Under the pieces are notes generated by a model. The model saw nothing but the letters and a program-made list of their open reading frames with translations. It ran no database searches and was not told the origin of the DNA. A stretch of DNA of 64,000 nucleotides, taken from Kiritimatiellia bacterium. Lineage in GTDB: Bacteria; Verrucomicrobiota; Kiritimatiellia; PWTM01. A program made the position numbers and the translations under genes. Positions 16,210 through 26,390 of this stretch are shown one piece after another. How positions within the stretch are numbered: position 1 is the first letter of the stretch; each line of letters starts with the position of its first letter. Location of the stretch: contig JAOACR010000011.1 of NCBI GenBank assembly GCA_026417735.1, forward strand, positions 1 to 64,000, in the 5' to 3' direction.

Positions 16210-16853
16210 GGGCCGCCGTTCTCCGACCTCGCCGCACCCCGCTCGGGACGCGTCGTCGCACGGCGGCGCGCAGGCCGAACACGGAACAGCTCGGGCTGCG
16301 GGTCCCGCAACAGCCCCGAGGCGCGCACCATGCGCAGCAACTGCAGCACGTCCGACCGGTCGTAGTCGAGCCGGCGCCCCGCCACCGCCGCCAGCTCCAC
16401 CAGGACCGTGCGGAACAGCACCACGCCCGCGATTCCATGGCCGGTCAAAATCTCCAGCGTGCGACGCCGCAGCTCCGCCGAGGCCGGCAACGCCGGCAAA
16501 CACAACACCGCAACCACATCGTCCGCGCCCAACCGTCGCGCCGCCGCCCGCCGCACGTCCGGCGCCCCCAGCCGCAACAACTCCGCCGAATCCTGAAATG
16601 CCGAGGGCCCGAACCGCTCGGTAAACCAGCCCTTCACGCCCACCGCCACCGCCTTGACCCGGCGCAGCGTCGAACCGGTCCACACGCCCGGCTCCGGCGG
16701 TGGCCCTGCAGCCGCCGGATTCCATCCCAAAAGGTCCGGTTCTTCCTCCGGCCGCTTCGCCCGGGCCACCACCTGGTATTTTCGGGGCTGGCACACCAGA
16801 AACCCGAGATGCTCCAGCCAGTCGCGGACCACCGTTTCACTGAGCGAGGGCAT
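16206..16853 (-). CDS. conserved hypothetical protein between aroB and dprA
   Basis: A 215-residue protein I do not recognise. It has no signal peptide and no membrane span. The first 80 residues have the outline of a restriction-endonuclease-like fold: SETVVRDWLEHLGFLVCQP (helix and GF-V strand), EEEPDLLGW (possible catalytic Asp), then VKAVAVGVKGWFTERFG (possible strand with VxVKGW). The residues after it (VVAVLCLPALPASAELRRRTLEILTGHGIAGVVLF) read as alternating strands and helices. A PD-(D/E)XK nuclease is only an inference. Its start overlaps the aroB stop by 17 bases and its stop overlaps the dprA GTG, so all three are translated as a unit. Confidence 0.75.
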   Translation of the reverse strand: MPSLSETVVRDWLEHLGFLVCQPRKYQVVARAKRPEEEPDLLGWNPAAAGPPPEPGVWTGSTLRRVKAVAVGVKGWFTERFGPSAFQDSAELLRLGAPDVRRAAARRLGADDVVAVLCLPALPASAELRRRTLEILTGHGIAGVVLFRTVLVELAAVAGRRLDYDRSDVLQLLRMVRASGLLRDPQPELFRVRPARRRATTRPERGAARSENGGP

Positions 16854-17931
16854 CCCATGCCTCCTTCAGTTCCGCCGCCGGCACCTCAACGCCGGGCCGG
16901 ACCCGCCCGATCGTCTCGGCCAGCACGAACCGCGGCACCCGGTCTGCCGCCTTCTTGTCCAGCCCCATCGCCGCTTCCACACGCTCCCACTCCACACCCA
17001 GACCCGCCACTGTCACTGGCAGACCCACCGCGCGCAGCAGGCGCACCAGCCGGTCGCACTCCTCCCGCCGTAGTCCGGCCCGCCGCACCGAGAGTTCGGC
17101 GGCATACACCATCCCAATCGCGACGGCCTCCCCATGCAACAGCCGCTCGTAGCCTGTCGCGGCCTCCAATGCATGGCCGAGCGTATGGCCATAGTTCAGA
17201 ATCGCCCGAAGTCCTCCCTCCCGCTCGTCCGCCGCGACCACCCGAGCCTTCAGCCGGCAACAGGCTGCAATCACCTCGTCCAGGCCCGACCAGGCCGGAT
17301 CCATCAACCTCGCCGCGCTGGCCTCGAGCCGCTCGAACAGCGCGGCATCCAGAATTACACCGTACTTGATCACCTCCGCCAGGCCCGCCCGATGCTCCCG
17401 CTCCGGCAGAGTGCGCAGCGTTTCCAGGTCCGCCACCACCAGCGAGGGCTGATGAAATGCGCCGACCAGGTTCTTCCCACATCGCAGATCGAGCCCGGTC
17501 TTCCCGCCTACCGAGCTGTCCACCATCGCCAGCAGCGACGTCGGCACCTGCACATAGCGAATACCTCGCAGAAAGGTCGCCGCCACAAACCCCGCCAGAT
17601 CCCCGATCACTCCCCCACCCAACGCCACGATCGCGGAGCGGCGATCCAACCCCGCTTCCACCGCCGCGTACAGCAGCTCGCTCCACCGCTCGATGGTTTT
17701 CGAACCCTCCCCCGCCGCCACCGTCGCCAGCGCGGCGCTCACGCCCGCCTGCGCAAGTTGCGCCCGCACCGCCTCGCCGTAGAGCGGCCCGACGTTCGAG
17801 TCCGTCACCACCAGCGAGCGCCGGCCCAGTCCCGCCTCCTGCCACCAGCGACCGAGATCACACAGCACACCACGACCAATCGCGATCGGATACCCGCGCT
17901 CCCCCAGCTCAACGTGAACCACCGATGTCAT
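16837..17931 (-). CDS. aroB: 3-dehydroquinate synthase
   Basis: AroB converts DAHP to 3-dehydroquinate in the shikimate pathway. It has 364 residues from the ATG at 17931. NAD and substrate motifs are intact: TDSNVGPLYG, GEGSKTIERW, GGGVIGDLAGFVAATFLRGI, VPTSLLAMVDSSVGGKTG, EVIKYGVI, NYGHTLGHALE and LHGEAVAIGM, which together hold the zinc ligands (Glu and two His). It is the first gene of the five-gene minus-strand operon. The frame extends well upstream of 17931, but that part contains nothing AroB-like. Confidence 0.95.
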   Translation of the reverse strand: MTSVVHVELGERGYPIAIGRGVLCDLGRWWQEAGLGRRSLVVTDSNVGPLYGEAVRAQLAQAGVSAALATVAAGEGSKTIERWSELLYAAVEAGLDRRSAIVALGGGVIGDLAGFVAATFLRGIRYVQVPTSLLAMVDSSVGGKTGLDLRCGKNLVGAFHQPSLVVADLETLRTLPEREHRAGLAEVIKYGVILDAALFERLEASAARLMDPAWSGLDEVIAACCRLKARVVAADEREGGLRAILNYGHTLGHALEAATGYERLLHGEAVAIGMVYAAELSVRRAGLRREECDRLVRLLRAVGLPVTVAGLGVEWERVEAAMGLDKKAADRVPRFVLAETIGRVRPGVEVPAAELKEAWDALAQ

Positions 17932-18147
17932 CCGGCTCCGAATAGACGGCACGGCCGACCGTGTCAAACCACGCGCAGGGCGTCCCAGCGCCCAATCACG
18001 CCGGCAAGGGGCGTGCATGCCACACGCATCGAGGGCGCCGTTCCACCGGCGCCGCGAAGAACTCCATCGGCACCAGACAGGCGCGGTCTCTCGGCTCGCC
18101 GAACGCGAGGTTCCTCTCCTCGACAACGGACGGGCGTCAGCGCCTCC

Positions 18148-19503
18148 TCACGGCGGCAGCGGCACGTGCCCCAATCGCATCGCATCGGCCGCCATCGCCC
18201 GCGCACGCCGAATCGTGGCGGTCGCGATCGCGTGCGCCTCCTCGCGCGCGAGTCGACGCCGCGCCACACCCTCCGCCTGCGCCTGCATCGCCACCGCCGC
18301 CGCCTCCGCCGGGAACACCTCCCAGTCCTCCATCGTCGGCAGAATCCGGTCCGCCCGTAGCGAGGAACCCACCGACTCCGCCAGCGAACGGGCCGCCGCC
18401 AGACACATGCCGTCGGTGATCGTCGTCGCCCGCACGTCGAGCACGCCGCGAAACAGCCCCGGGAAACACAGCGAGTTGTTCACCTGGTTCGGAAAGTCCG
18501 ACCGTCCCGTCGCAAACACCGCCACCCCCGCCTCCGCCGCCTCCCACGGCCAGATCTCGGGCACCGGATTTGCACACGCAAACACGATCGCCCCCTCCCG
18601 CATCCGCCGGACCCATTCCGGCCGGATCGTCCCCGGTCCCGGCGTCGAACAGGCGATCACGACGTCCGCCCCCTCGATCGCTTCCGCGGCGCCCCCTGTC
18701 GCTCCGTCCGCGTTGGTCATTTCGCAGAGTCGCCACTTCGCCGCATATTCACCCCGCTGCCGCGCGATATCCGATCGATGCCGGCCGAGGATCCCACCGC
18801 GGTCCACGACGCGGCAACGCGCAGGGTCCGCGCCCGCCGCAAATGCGAGCCGCGCCGCCGCCGTGTTGGAGGCGCCCGCGCCGATAAAGGCAATCCGGAC
18901 CTCCTCCAGCCGCTTGCCGACCACCTTCAACGCGTTGATCAGCCCCGCGAGGATCACGGTCGCGGTGCCCTGCTGGTCGTCGTGCCACACCGGGATCGCC
19001 GCTTCTGCCCGCAGCCGATCCAGCACCTCAAAACATTTGGGCTGCGCGATGTCCTCCAAGTTGATCCCACCGAACGATGGCTGCACCGCCAGCACCAACC
19101 GAACAAGGCTCTCCGGTTCGTGCACATCCACCACCAGCGGCACCGCATCCACCCCGCCCAGGTACTTGAACAGCAGCGCCTTGCCCTCCATCACCGGCAG
19201 CGCAGCGAGCGGACCGATGTCCCCCAGCCCTAGTACGCGGCTCCCGTCGCTGACCACGGCGACAGTGTTCCAGCGGTTCGTATGTTCATCGGCCGCGGCC
19301 GGGTCCGCCGCAATCGCCCGGCACGGTGCCGCAACGCCGGGCGAATACCAAATCGCAAAGTCCTCCATGCTGCGGACCGCACACTTGATCCCCGTTTCGA
19401 TCTTTCCGCGATAAAAAGGATGCAGTCGCATTGCCTGGCGCGCGGGCTCGTCCGCGCGCGCCGCCGCCCCCGGCGGGGGGACGGAACTGGACGGTGTCGT
19501 CAT
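18148..19503 (-). CDS. NAD(P)-dependent malic enzyme
   Basis: Oxidative decarboxylation of malate to pyruvate. The 451 residues are the size of the short bacterial enzyme. Motifs seen: HPFYRGKIE, AIWYSPGVAAPCRAI (tyrosine region), LGLGDIGPLAALPVMEGKALLFKYLGGVDAVPL with the catalytic lysine, WHDDQQGTATVILAGLINALK, and the dinucleotide loop FIGAGASNTAAARL. The ATG at 19503 has GGAG 9 bases upstream; the longer frame (to 19665) adds non-homologous residues. There is no phosphotransacetylase-like extension, so it is not the MaeB fusion type. It diverges from the pseudopilin gene. Confidence 0.92.
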   Translation of the reverse strand: MTTPSSSVPPPGAAARADEPARQAMRLHPFYRGKIETGIKCAVRSMEDFAIWYSPGVAAPCRAIAADPAAADEHTNRWNTVAVVSDGSRVLGLGDIGPLAALPVMEGKALLFKYLGGVDAVPLVVDVHEPESLVRLVLAVQPSFGGINLEDIAQPKCFEVLDRLRAEAAIPVWHDDQQGTATVILAGLINALKVVGKRLEEVRIAFIGAGASNTAAARLAFAAGADPARCRVVDRGGILGRHRSDIARQRGEYAAKWRLCEMTNADGATGGAAEAIEGADVVIACSTPGPGTIRPEWVRRMREGAIVFACANPVPEIWPWEAAEAGVAVFATGRSDFPNQVNNSLCFPGLFRGVLDVRATTITDGMCLAAARSLAESVGSSLRADRILPTMEDWEVFPAEAAAVAMQAQAEGVARRRLAREEAHAIATATIRRARAMAADAMRLGHVPLPP

Positions 19504-19631
19504 GCGTTCGCTCTCCAAAGGATCGTCACCGAAAGCCCACAGTATGCGCGCCTCGCGAACCGCGCGCGAACCGCATCGGCACCGCGGCGCGTGACAACTC
19601 AACCGGCTGATGGCATCTTCTCCGCAAAGGC

Positions 19632-20345
19632 ATGCAGGCCATGAACGCGACACGACCGATCGCACCCCGCCGCGGCGTCACGCTGGTCGAAATGCTGGTG
19701 ATCATCGGCATCATCGCCATCCTGATGATGCTGATTGTGCCCACGCTCGGGCCGGCGCTCGAAAAAGCACGGCAGGCCGCGTGCAGCAATCATCTCACGC
19801 AGTGCTACAAGGTCGTGATGCAGTATGCCGCCGACAATGCCGGCCGTCTTCCCCCCGCCAACGCAGACAACCCCGCGACGTTTCATCTCGGCGAAAACGA
19901 GATCATCACCGCCTACATGACCCGACAGGGCCTGCCTCCGCTGATCTGGTACTGCCCCTCGTTGATGCGCCAGGACCCCGTCAACCGCGGCCCGCAGAAC
20001 TGGATGAACCCCAACACCTCCCAGGCCCAGTACAACGAGTTCCGCATCGGCTACGCCTACAATGGCGCGCCCGAAGGCGCGGTCGAAAAATACAAGACCC
20101 CCTATCCGCAAAGCAGCACCGATCTCAATGAAAGCATGGTGCTGCTGGCAGACGTTTGCTCCGCCCCGCGCCCCTCGCCGCTGGAGGGCGACAAGGTGCG
20201 GTTCTGGCTGACCTTCCCGCACGCCGGCCCCGCTCGCCCCCAGGTCTGCAAGATCTGCACCGGCGGTGGCGGCGTGATCGACAAGCCGCGGCAAACAATG
20301 TATCGCACCTACTCCTATATCGCGGCGGTGGACCTCTATTGGTAG
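19632..20345 (+). CDS. type II secretion/pilin-like protein with prepilin leader
   Basis: A 237-residue protein with a class III leader: RRG followed by VTLVEMLVIIGIIAILMMLIVP, cut by prepilin peptidase after Gly with Glu at +5. The mature part has the usual single hydrophobic helix, then a globular domain with several Cys (CSNHLTQCYK, WYCPSLM, VCKICTGGGG). This is the large H-X9-DG/DUF1559-like secreted pseudopilin style abundant in PVC bacteria, though I do not see the H-X9-DG motif clearly. No other secretion gene is nearby. A second ATG at 19641 could also serve as start. Confidence 0.85.
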   Translation: MQAMNATRPIAPRRGVTLVEMLVIIGIIAILMMLIVPTLGPALEKARQAACSNHLTQCYKVVMQYAADNAGRLPPANADNPATFHLGENEIITAYMTRQGLPPLIWYCPSLMRQDPVNRGPQNWMNPNTSQAQYNEFRIGYAYNGAPEGAVEKYKTPYPQSSTDLNESMVLLADVCSAPRPSPLEGDKVRFWLTFPHAGPARPQVCKICTGGGGVIDKPRQTMYRTYSYIAAVDLYW

Positions 20346-20363
20346 CGCGCCCGGAGACCTGTG

Positions 20364-20969
20364 ATGAAGCTGCTCCCCCTCTCACTTCGCCGGCTCGGAA
20401 CACTGGGCGTGGTCCTGCTGGTGGCGCTCGCCGCCGCGCCGGGGTGCCGGCGCAAGCCGTCCGTCCCGGCCGAAGTCCACCAGGCCGCCGATGCGCTCAC
20501 CGCCGCCGCGCTGGATGAGGCCGTCGCGCTCGCCGGCGCCGGTGGCGATGTCGTGTTGGTGGACGTGGAGCGGACGCCCGAGCTCACGGATCCATTTTCC
20601 GCGCGCGCGATCGCGGGCATTCGCGCGGGGCTGGCAGCACGGGGCCTGACGCTTCGCGCCGAAGAGCGCCTCCCGATCAACCCGCAGATCGAACGCACGG
20701 GCGAGGCGCTTCGCAAGAACGACTTTCTAGAGCTGTTGCGGCGTCACGCCTCTGCGAAGCTGGTGGTGTTGTTCGTCCCGCCGCCGCTGCTCGCCGCCGG
20801 CGAGATGAGCGCACTGCCGACTCCGCGCCCGAAGATCCTGCTGGTGACCAACTGGCAGGCACCGCAGCTCGCGAAACTGCCGAAGGGGTTGATCCAAGTG
20901 GCGATCATCCCGCGGGCGGCCGGTGCCAGTTCCGTCGACTTCACCTCCCAGTTCGAAATTCTCAAGTGA
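20364..20969 (+). CDS. putative lipoprotein of unknown function
   Basis: A 201-residue protein with a basic N-terminus (SLRRLG), a hydrophobic stretch and AAPGC at about residue 28. This is a possible but imperfect lipobox because of the Pro before Gly. The rest has alternating strands and helices (VVLVDVERTPELTD, LVVLFVPPPLLAAG, ILLVTNWQAPQLAKLPKG) that may form a small alpha/beta domain. No family recognised. It lies 18 bases after the pseudopilin with GGAG upstream of GTG-ATG at 20361/20364, so the two are probably co-transcribed. Confidence 0.65.
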   Translation: MKLLPLSLRRLGTLGVVLLVALAAAPGCRRKPSVPAEVHQAADALTAAALDEAVALAGAGGDVVLVDVERTPELTDPFSARAIAGIRAGLAARGLTLRAEERLPINPQIERTGEALRKNDFLELLRRHASAKLVVLFVPPPLLAAGEMSALPTPRPKILLVTNWQAPQLAKLPKGLIQVAIIPRAAGASSVDFTSQFEILK

Positions 20970-21160
20970 AGCACATGCGGGAGCTCCTCGTGCGCCGGCG
21001 CGGCGGCCTCTCCGCAGGATGACCCCGCCGAGCGGGTTGATCGCGCTCCCCCCTGCGCTGCGGTGGAGCGCCCTTGTGTGCGCTGCCGGGCCGCCAGCGC
21101 TGGACCACAACCTGGCCCCCTTCTGCCGCGCATGAGGACCAGATGAAATCTGCCGGATTT

Positions 21161-21685
21161 CTACTGCGACGGCGGAGCAGCGGGTTTCCAGTCGAGGCGG
21201 ATCTCGCGGAAGGGACCGGTGTCCGGAAGGGTGACCTGCTGCGGCGATGGCCCCTTCGTGAACTTCAAGTTGTCCACCCGCGGCCCCGCACCATTCCACC
21301 AGGTCGTCTCGATCCGGACACGGTACTCACCGTCCGGCGCGGGCGTTCCACCCGCCATCAAACCGTCCCAACTGGCCGTGAGGCGACCCCAGTCGGTCCT
21401 CGTCGCGCCGGTTACCGCGTCCGGGCCGGCCAGGCGGCCCGCCGCCGCCCGCCACGCCTCCAGCCGCCGCCACTGTTTGCGCCCTTCGACCGCCAGCGTC
21501 CGCACCCACCGCCCCTGCGCATCCTCGATCCAGACCGCCACCACGTGGCGCGGCCCGAACCCGGTCGAGTCGCCGCGGATCGTCACGCCGAGCTCCAACG
21601 TGCCGCCAGTTGGTGCCGCAAGCGCCACGCGCACGCCCCACAGCAGCAGCGTCACCGCCGCAAACGCCGCTGCATGCTCTCGCAT
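21161..21685 (-). CDS. DUF2271-like secreted protein
   Basis: A 174-residue exported protein: the leader MREHAAAFAAVTLLLWGVRVALA is followed by a beta-sandwich resembling DUF2271 (RHVVAVWIEDAQGRWVRTLAVEGR, AVTGATRTDWGRLTASWDGL, PAPDGEYRVRIETTW, FREIRLDW). The family is periplasmic and often found with redox or flavin-transfer proteins; none is adjacent here. The start at 21685 is chosen because GGAGGTG sits about seven bases upstream; the ATG six codons earlier precedes that site. It is downstream of pgk on the same strand by 23 bases. Confidence 0.7.
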   Translation of the reverse strand: MREHAAAFAAVTLLLWGVRVALAAPTGGTLELGVTIRGDSTGFGPRHVVAVWIEDAQGRWVRTLAVEGRKQWRRLEAWRAAAGRLAGPDAVTGATRTDWGRLTASWDGLMAGGTPAPDGEYRVRIETTWWNGAGPRVDNLKFTKGPSPQQVTLPDTGPFREIRLDWKPAAPPSQ

Positions 21686-21708
21686 CCGAACACCTCCACC
21701 CATTGGAC

Positions 21709-22968
21709 TCAGGCGCGATCCGTGAGCGCGGCGACGCCCGGCAGCTCCTTCCCTTCCAGAAACTCCAGACTCGCGCCGCCGCCGGTGCTAATGTGACTCA
21801 TCTTGTCGGCCAGACCGCTACGGTTGACCGCGCTGACGCTGTCACCGCCCCCGATGATGCTCAGACACTTCGTCTCCGCGATCGCGCGCGCAATCGCAAA
21901 GGTGCCCTTTGCGAACGGCTCCATCTCAAAGCATCCCATCGGGCCGTTCCACACCACCGTCTTCGCGCCCCGAATCACCTCGGAAAACTTGCGGACCGTC
22001 TCCGGCCCGATGTCGAGCGCGCGCCAGCCGTCGCGGATGCCGCGCTCGCCGACGATCTCGGTCGCCGCCGCCGCATCGAACTTGTCCGCGATCACGTGGT
22101 CGACCGGCAGCAACAACTTCACGTTGGCCGCAGCGGCGCGGTCCAAGAGCTCACGCGCCAGCTCGGTCTTGTCTGCTTCCACTAACGAATCGCCGGTCGG
22201 CAGGCCGCGCGCGCGGTAGAACGTGTAGGCCATCGCACCACCGATCAGCAGTGCGTCCACCTTCGTCAACAGGTTCTGGATCACATTCACCTTGTCGCTG
22301 ACCTTCGCGCCGCCGAGAATCGCCACAAACGGCCGCTCCGGATTGGTGAGCGCGCGGCTCAGGTACTCGATCTCCTTCTCCATCAGGAAACCGGCGACGT
22401 TGTACCGGTAGTATTTGCATACCAGCGCGGTCGATGCGTGCGCGCGATGGGCGGATCCGAACGCGTCGTTCACAAACACCTCGCCGTCGCCCAGTTTCGC
22501 GAGCTTCTCCGCCAGCTCCGCCTGTTGCTGCTTCGCTTTCGCCTTAGCCGCCTTCGTTTCCTCCTCGGTGGCGGTGTCGGGCAGCTTCACCTTGCCCTCA
22601 TCGGGATAGAACCGCGTGTTTTCCACCAGCATCACCTCACCGGGCCTCAACGCGCGCGCCATCGCGAGCGTTTCCTCCGCAACGCAGTCCGGCCCGAACT
22701 TCACCGGCCGCCCCAGCAGCTCGGCGAGCCGGTCGGCCACCGGCCGCAGCGAGAACGCCGCCTCGAATCCCTTGCCCTTCGGCCGGCCGAGATGGCTCAT
22801 CAGCACCAACGAGGCGCCGTGGTCCAGAATGTACTGGATGGTCGGTAGCGCGCCGCGGATGCGCGTATCGTCCGCCACGCGGCCATCTTGAATGGGCACA
22901 TTGAAATCGACCCGCGAGAGCACACGCCGCCCGCGGACATCCACATCGCGAACCGTCAGCTTGTTCAT
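21709..22968 (-). CDS. pgk: phosphoglycerate kinase
   Basis: Pgk makes ATP from 1,3-bisphosphoglycerate. It has 419 residues. Typical motifs: [87 protein letters not shown] and the C-terminal GGGDSVSA. An Ala/Lys-rich insertion ([20 protein letters not shown], about residues 135-155) in the N-domain is longer than in most homologues. The ATG at 22968 follows GGAGG. It is downstream of gap, with a strong hairpin in the 88-base spacer. Confidence 0.96.
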   Translation of the reverse strand: MNKLTVRDVDVRGRRVLSRVDFNVPIQDGRVADDTRIRGALPTIQYILDHGASLVLMSHLGRPKGKGFEAAFSLRPVADRLAELLGRPVKFGPDCVAEETLAMARALRPGEVMLVENTRFYPDEGKVKLPDTATEEETKAAKAKAKQQQAELAEKLAKLGDGEVFVNDAFGSAHRAHASTALVCKYYRYNVAGFLMEKEIEYLSRALTNPERPFVAILGGAKVSDKVNVIQNLLTKVDALLIGGAMAYTFYRARGLPTGDSLVEADKTELARELLDRAAAANVKLLLPVDHVIADKFDAAAATEIVGERGIRDGWRALDIGPETVRKFSEVIRGAKTVVWNGPMGCFEMEPFAKGTFAIARAIAETKCLSIIGGGDSVSAVNRSGLADKMSHISTGGGASLEFLEGKELPGVAALTDRA

Positions 22969-23005
22969 GCCTGTCGCCTCCGTCCGCCGCCCCCCGAAAC
23001 GCGTC

Positions 23006-23036
23006 GCGGGATGCCGACGCGCGGCCGGCATCCCGC
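23006..23036 (-). terminator. stem-loop between gap and pgk (11-bp perfect stem)
   Basis: GCGGGATGCCG, a nine-base loop, then CGGCATCCCGC. On the minus strand it begins 21 bases after the gap stop and ends 37 bases before the pgk ATG. Only TTT follows some nine bases later, so a canonical Rho-independent terminator is doubtful. It may partly terminate transcription or protect the 3' end of gap mRNA, giving unequal gap and pgk expression. Confidence 0.55.
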
Positions 23037-23056
23037 TTCCGCCGGGGCCGGCAGTC

Positions 23057-24178
<1,122 letters not shown>

Positions 24179-24195
24179 TCAAACCCTCCGGCGCC

Positions 24196-25632
24196 TCAGG
24201 GGCCTGCGCCGCACGGCGCTGCAATCTGCAGCGGCACCGGCGGCCGGTGCCGCGGCCAGATCACGCGGAAGTCCGCAAGATTGTACTTCAAATACCGCGC
24301 GGCGAGATCAATCTCCGCAAAGGCGAGCGTACCCCATTGCTCGGCGGCCGCCACCACCTCCCCGCGCGGATCCCATACCGCGGTGCGCATCCAACCGTCG
24401 CCGCTGTTCATGTAGGTGCTGCTGACGATCCAGACGCGGTTCTCGCATGCGCGCGCGGCCGCCAACAGCGGATCGCAGCCCCATACCGGCCACGCGATGA
24501 TCTCGGCCCCGCTGTGCGCCAGCGCGCGCGCGACCTCCGGATAAAAACCGTCGTAGCACACCATCATGCCGACCCGGCCAAACCGCGTGTCGAACACCGG
24601 GAACGTACCGCCGGGTTCGACGCCCTGCGCGATCTCCTCTTGCGGCAGCGTCACTTTCCGGTAGCGTCCGACGACCTCGCCGTCGGGGCCGATCAGCACC
24701 GCGACGTTGTACACAAGAGCGCCTTCGCGCTCCACCAGCCCCGCCACAATGTAGAGATCATGTCGCCGGGCGAGCTCGCCGAAATAACGCGTGGACGGAC
24801 CGGGGATCGGTTCCGCGCAGTCCGCGATCGTTCTGCCAGTTCCGTAGTACGTCAGCACTTCCGGCAGCACCACCAGATCCGCACCGCGTCGGGCGGCCTC
24901 CTCAATCAGCGGTGCAAACTGAGGCGGCTTGTCTGCGGGGTTTCGACCGGCGGATGGTCGCAGATGGACCGCAGCCACGCGCACCGGCCGCCGGGCGGGT
25001 GCCGCGGCTGGCTCCAGCTCGACACCACTCCAGCGAACCATCCCCTCCGGCGCCCAGCGCATCTGCAGCTCAATGACGGCGGACGCCGCATTGGAAGGTG
25101 CCCAGTAGACGCCGGAGAGCTCCTCCCAACCCGGCTCGTCTGCCGGTCGAGCCGGCCAAGGCGTCTCGGCCGGGGCCTCCGATACCTTGAACGCCCACAC
25201 CCTTGCCTCCGGCGGAACATCAAAGGAAGCAGCGCGCCCGTCAGCGCCATGCCAGGAGATCCGCGCCATGAGGTTGCGATCGGGATGGGGCAAATTCCGC
25301 GCCTGATAGACCGCACGGAAGCGATACCAGCGGCCGCCCGTGATCGGAAAAGCGCGCCGCCACCATCCGTTGACGCCAGTTCGGCCACCACCCGCCAGCA
25401 CCCAGACCTGGCCGCGCCGATAACCCCCAGTGGGCGCAAACGAGAAGATCGGTGCGATTTCTGCACGGGCGGCAATCGCAGTCCAGCCGCCGGCCTCCGC
25501 GCCGGGCGCGACAACGTCCGCAGATTGTGCGCTCGCAGCCACAGCGGCGGTGAATCCGAACCAAAGAGCACGCCAGAACACCCGGCCTCCCGATCGTCCC
25601 CCCTCGTCTGTTCGCATGATCGATGCCTTCAT
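24196..25632 (-). CDS. secreted carbon-nitrogen hydrolase (nitrilase superfamily)
   Basis: A 478-residue exported protein. The N-terminus has a basic/hydrophobic leader (FWRALWFGFTAAVAASA). Residues 45-215 form a beta-sandwich of carbohydrate-binding-module type (GGRWYRFRAVYQARN, WEELSGVYWAP, VRWSGVELEPA). Residues 218-470 are a nitrilase-superfamily amidase with the Glu-Lys-Cys triad in VLPEVLT, GRYRKVTLP and MMVCYDGFYPE. CBM-plus-nitrilase architectures occur in secreted proteins of PVC and Bacteroidetes bacteria. The substrate is unknown. The ATG at 25632 has GGGAG upstream; an ATG five codons later is possible. Confidence 0.85.
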   Translation of the reverse strand: MKASIMRTDEGGRSGGRVFWRALWFGFTAAVAASAQSADVVAPGAEAGGWTAIAARAEIAPIFSFAPTGGYRRGQVWVLAGGGRTGVNGWWRRAFPITGGRWYRFRAVYQARNLPHPDRNLMARISWHGADGRAASFDVPPEARVWAFKVSEAPAETPWPARPADEPGWEELSGVYWAPSNAASAVIELQMRWAPEGMVRWSGVELEPAAAPARRPVRVAAVHLRPSAGRNPADKPPQFAPLIEEAARRGADLVVLPEVLTYYGTGRTIADCAEPIPGPSTRYFGELARRHDLYIVAGLVEREGALVYNVAVLIGPDGEVVGRYRKVTLPQEEIAQGVEPGGTFPVFDTRFGRVGMMVCYDGFYPEVARALAHSGAEIIAWPVWGCDPLLAAARACENRVWIVSSTYMNSGDGWMRTAVWDPRGEVVAAAEQWGTLAFAEIDLAARYLKYNLADFRVIWPRHRPPVPLQIAAPCGAGP

Positions 25633-25705
25633 TGATCGGCTCCCATCGGTTCACAGCACACCGGCGGACAACGGCTGCCGGACACGCAATCCGTCCGAAC
25701 TAAGA

Positions 25706-25729
25706 CATTGGGCGTCCTCACGCCCAATG
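25706..25729. repeat. perfect inverted repeat, 10-bp arms, 4-base loop
   Basis: CATTGGGCGT, CCTC, ACGCCCAATG. This is the strongest stem-loop in the gene-free stretch, about 75 bases upstream of the nitrilase gene. Neither strand has a T-run after it, which argues against a simple terminator. It could be a protein-binding site or a leader-RNA hairpin. Confidence 0.7.
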
Positions 25730-25941
25730 CCGACTGTAGTGCATTCGTCCGCCCTTTGCCGCCCGATCCGGCCGCCAAACTCTGCAGTCTCACTGACTCA
25801 AGCAGCCCGAAGCCGCGCTCATGGCCGGCCTTGTGCAGGCGAGCGAAACACACCTGTGCGCGAGTCGCTTTCAGGTATCGCGCGTGCCGGAAGGTCGCGG
25901 GTGCCCCCCTTGGAGAGCGCAACCACCGCCCCTCGGACTCA

Positions 25942-25964
25942 CCGATGGGTTGATCGCCCATCGG
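25942..25964. repeat. perfect inverted repeat, 8-bp arms, 7-base loop
   Basis: CCGATGGG, seven bases (TTGATCG), then CCCATCGG. It lies in the middle of the gene-free stretch upstream of the nitrilase gene. Function unknown. The arms share no sequence with the stem-loop at 25706. Confidence 0.6.
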
Positions 25965-26342
25965 AGGGGCAAACTCCCGCCTGGCCAATCAGTGCGAACC
26001 ACGGGCAACCGGGTGGTTACGCGGCGGAAGACGAATCGGTCGGCGTCGAAGCCGCCCCTCCTCTACGTGCAGGCATGACGGCAAGGGAGCTGCACACGGC
26101 GCGTCTGGAGGACCGCGTCCACGCGGGCCGTGAAGGCGAATGCCACGGAATCACGAACATGCGAGCGGGCCAGTCGCGAGCCGCCACCCTCCCGCGCGGG
26201 CAACCGGAGGGGTACACTCCGAGGAGAACGGTCACTGCGAAGAGCGGGCAACGTCGAATGCTGACCAATGAGCGGGCGATCCTTGGGTACGGCGGGCTAC
26301 TCCCACCCTCGCGGATGGATTCACCGCCTGCCGGAACACGCG

Positions 26343-26389
26343 GTCCGATGCGCTCGAAATCGGACGCGCGCACCGGTGCTCCTCACCGG
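26343..26389 (-). terminator. two stem-loops directly after the giant surface-protein gene
   Basis: On the minus strand, immediately after the TGA of the giant gene, come CCGGTG/CACCGG (26373-26389, five-base loop) and then GTCCGAT/ATCGGAC (26343-26365, nine-base loop). No T-run follows. Their position one base after the stop codon makes a role in transcription termination or 3'-end stability likely. Confidence 0.45.
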
Positions 26390-26390
26390 C

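Larger units (their letters stand above)
25633..26390. other. 758-bp stretch without a supported gene
   Basis: Between two minus-strand genes. All frames here give arginine-, proline- and serine-rich products without a recognisable domain, although one plus-strand frame is open through much of it because of the high GC. It contains at least four perfect stem-loops: 25706-25729, 25942-25964, and two close together at 26343-26389. The last two probably belong to the 3' end of the giant gene. The rest may be a decayed gene or a dispersed repeat. No promoter could be assigned with confidence. Confidence 0.6.

Noticed and set aside
25706-25729. Rho-independent terminator
   Set aside because: The stem is strong, but no T-run follows on either strand and it lies upstream of the nearest gene start, so I list it only as an inverted repeat.
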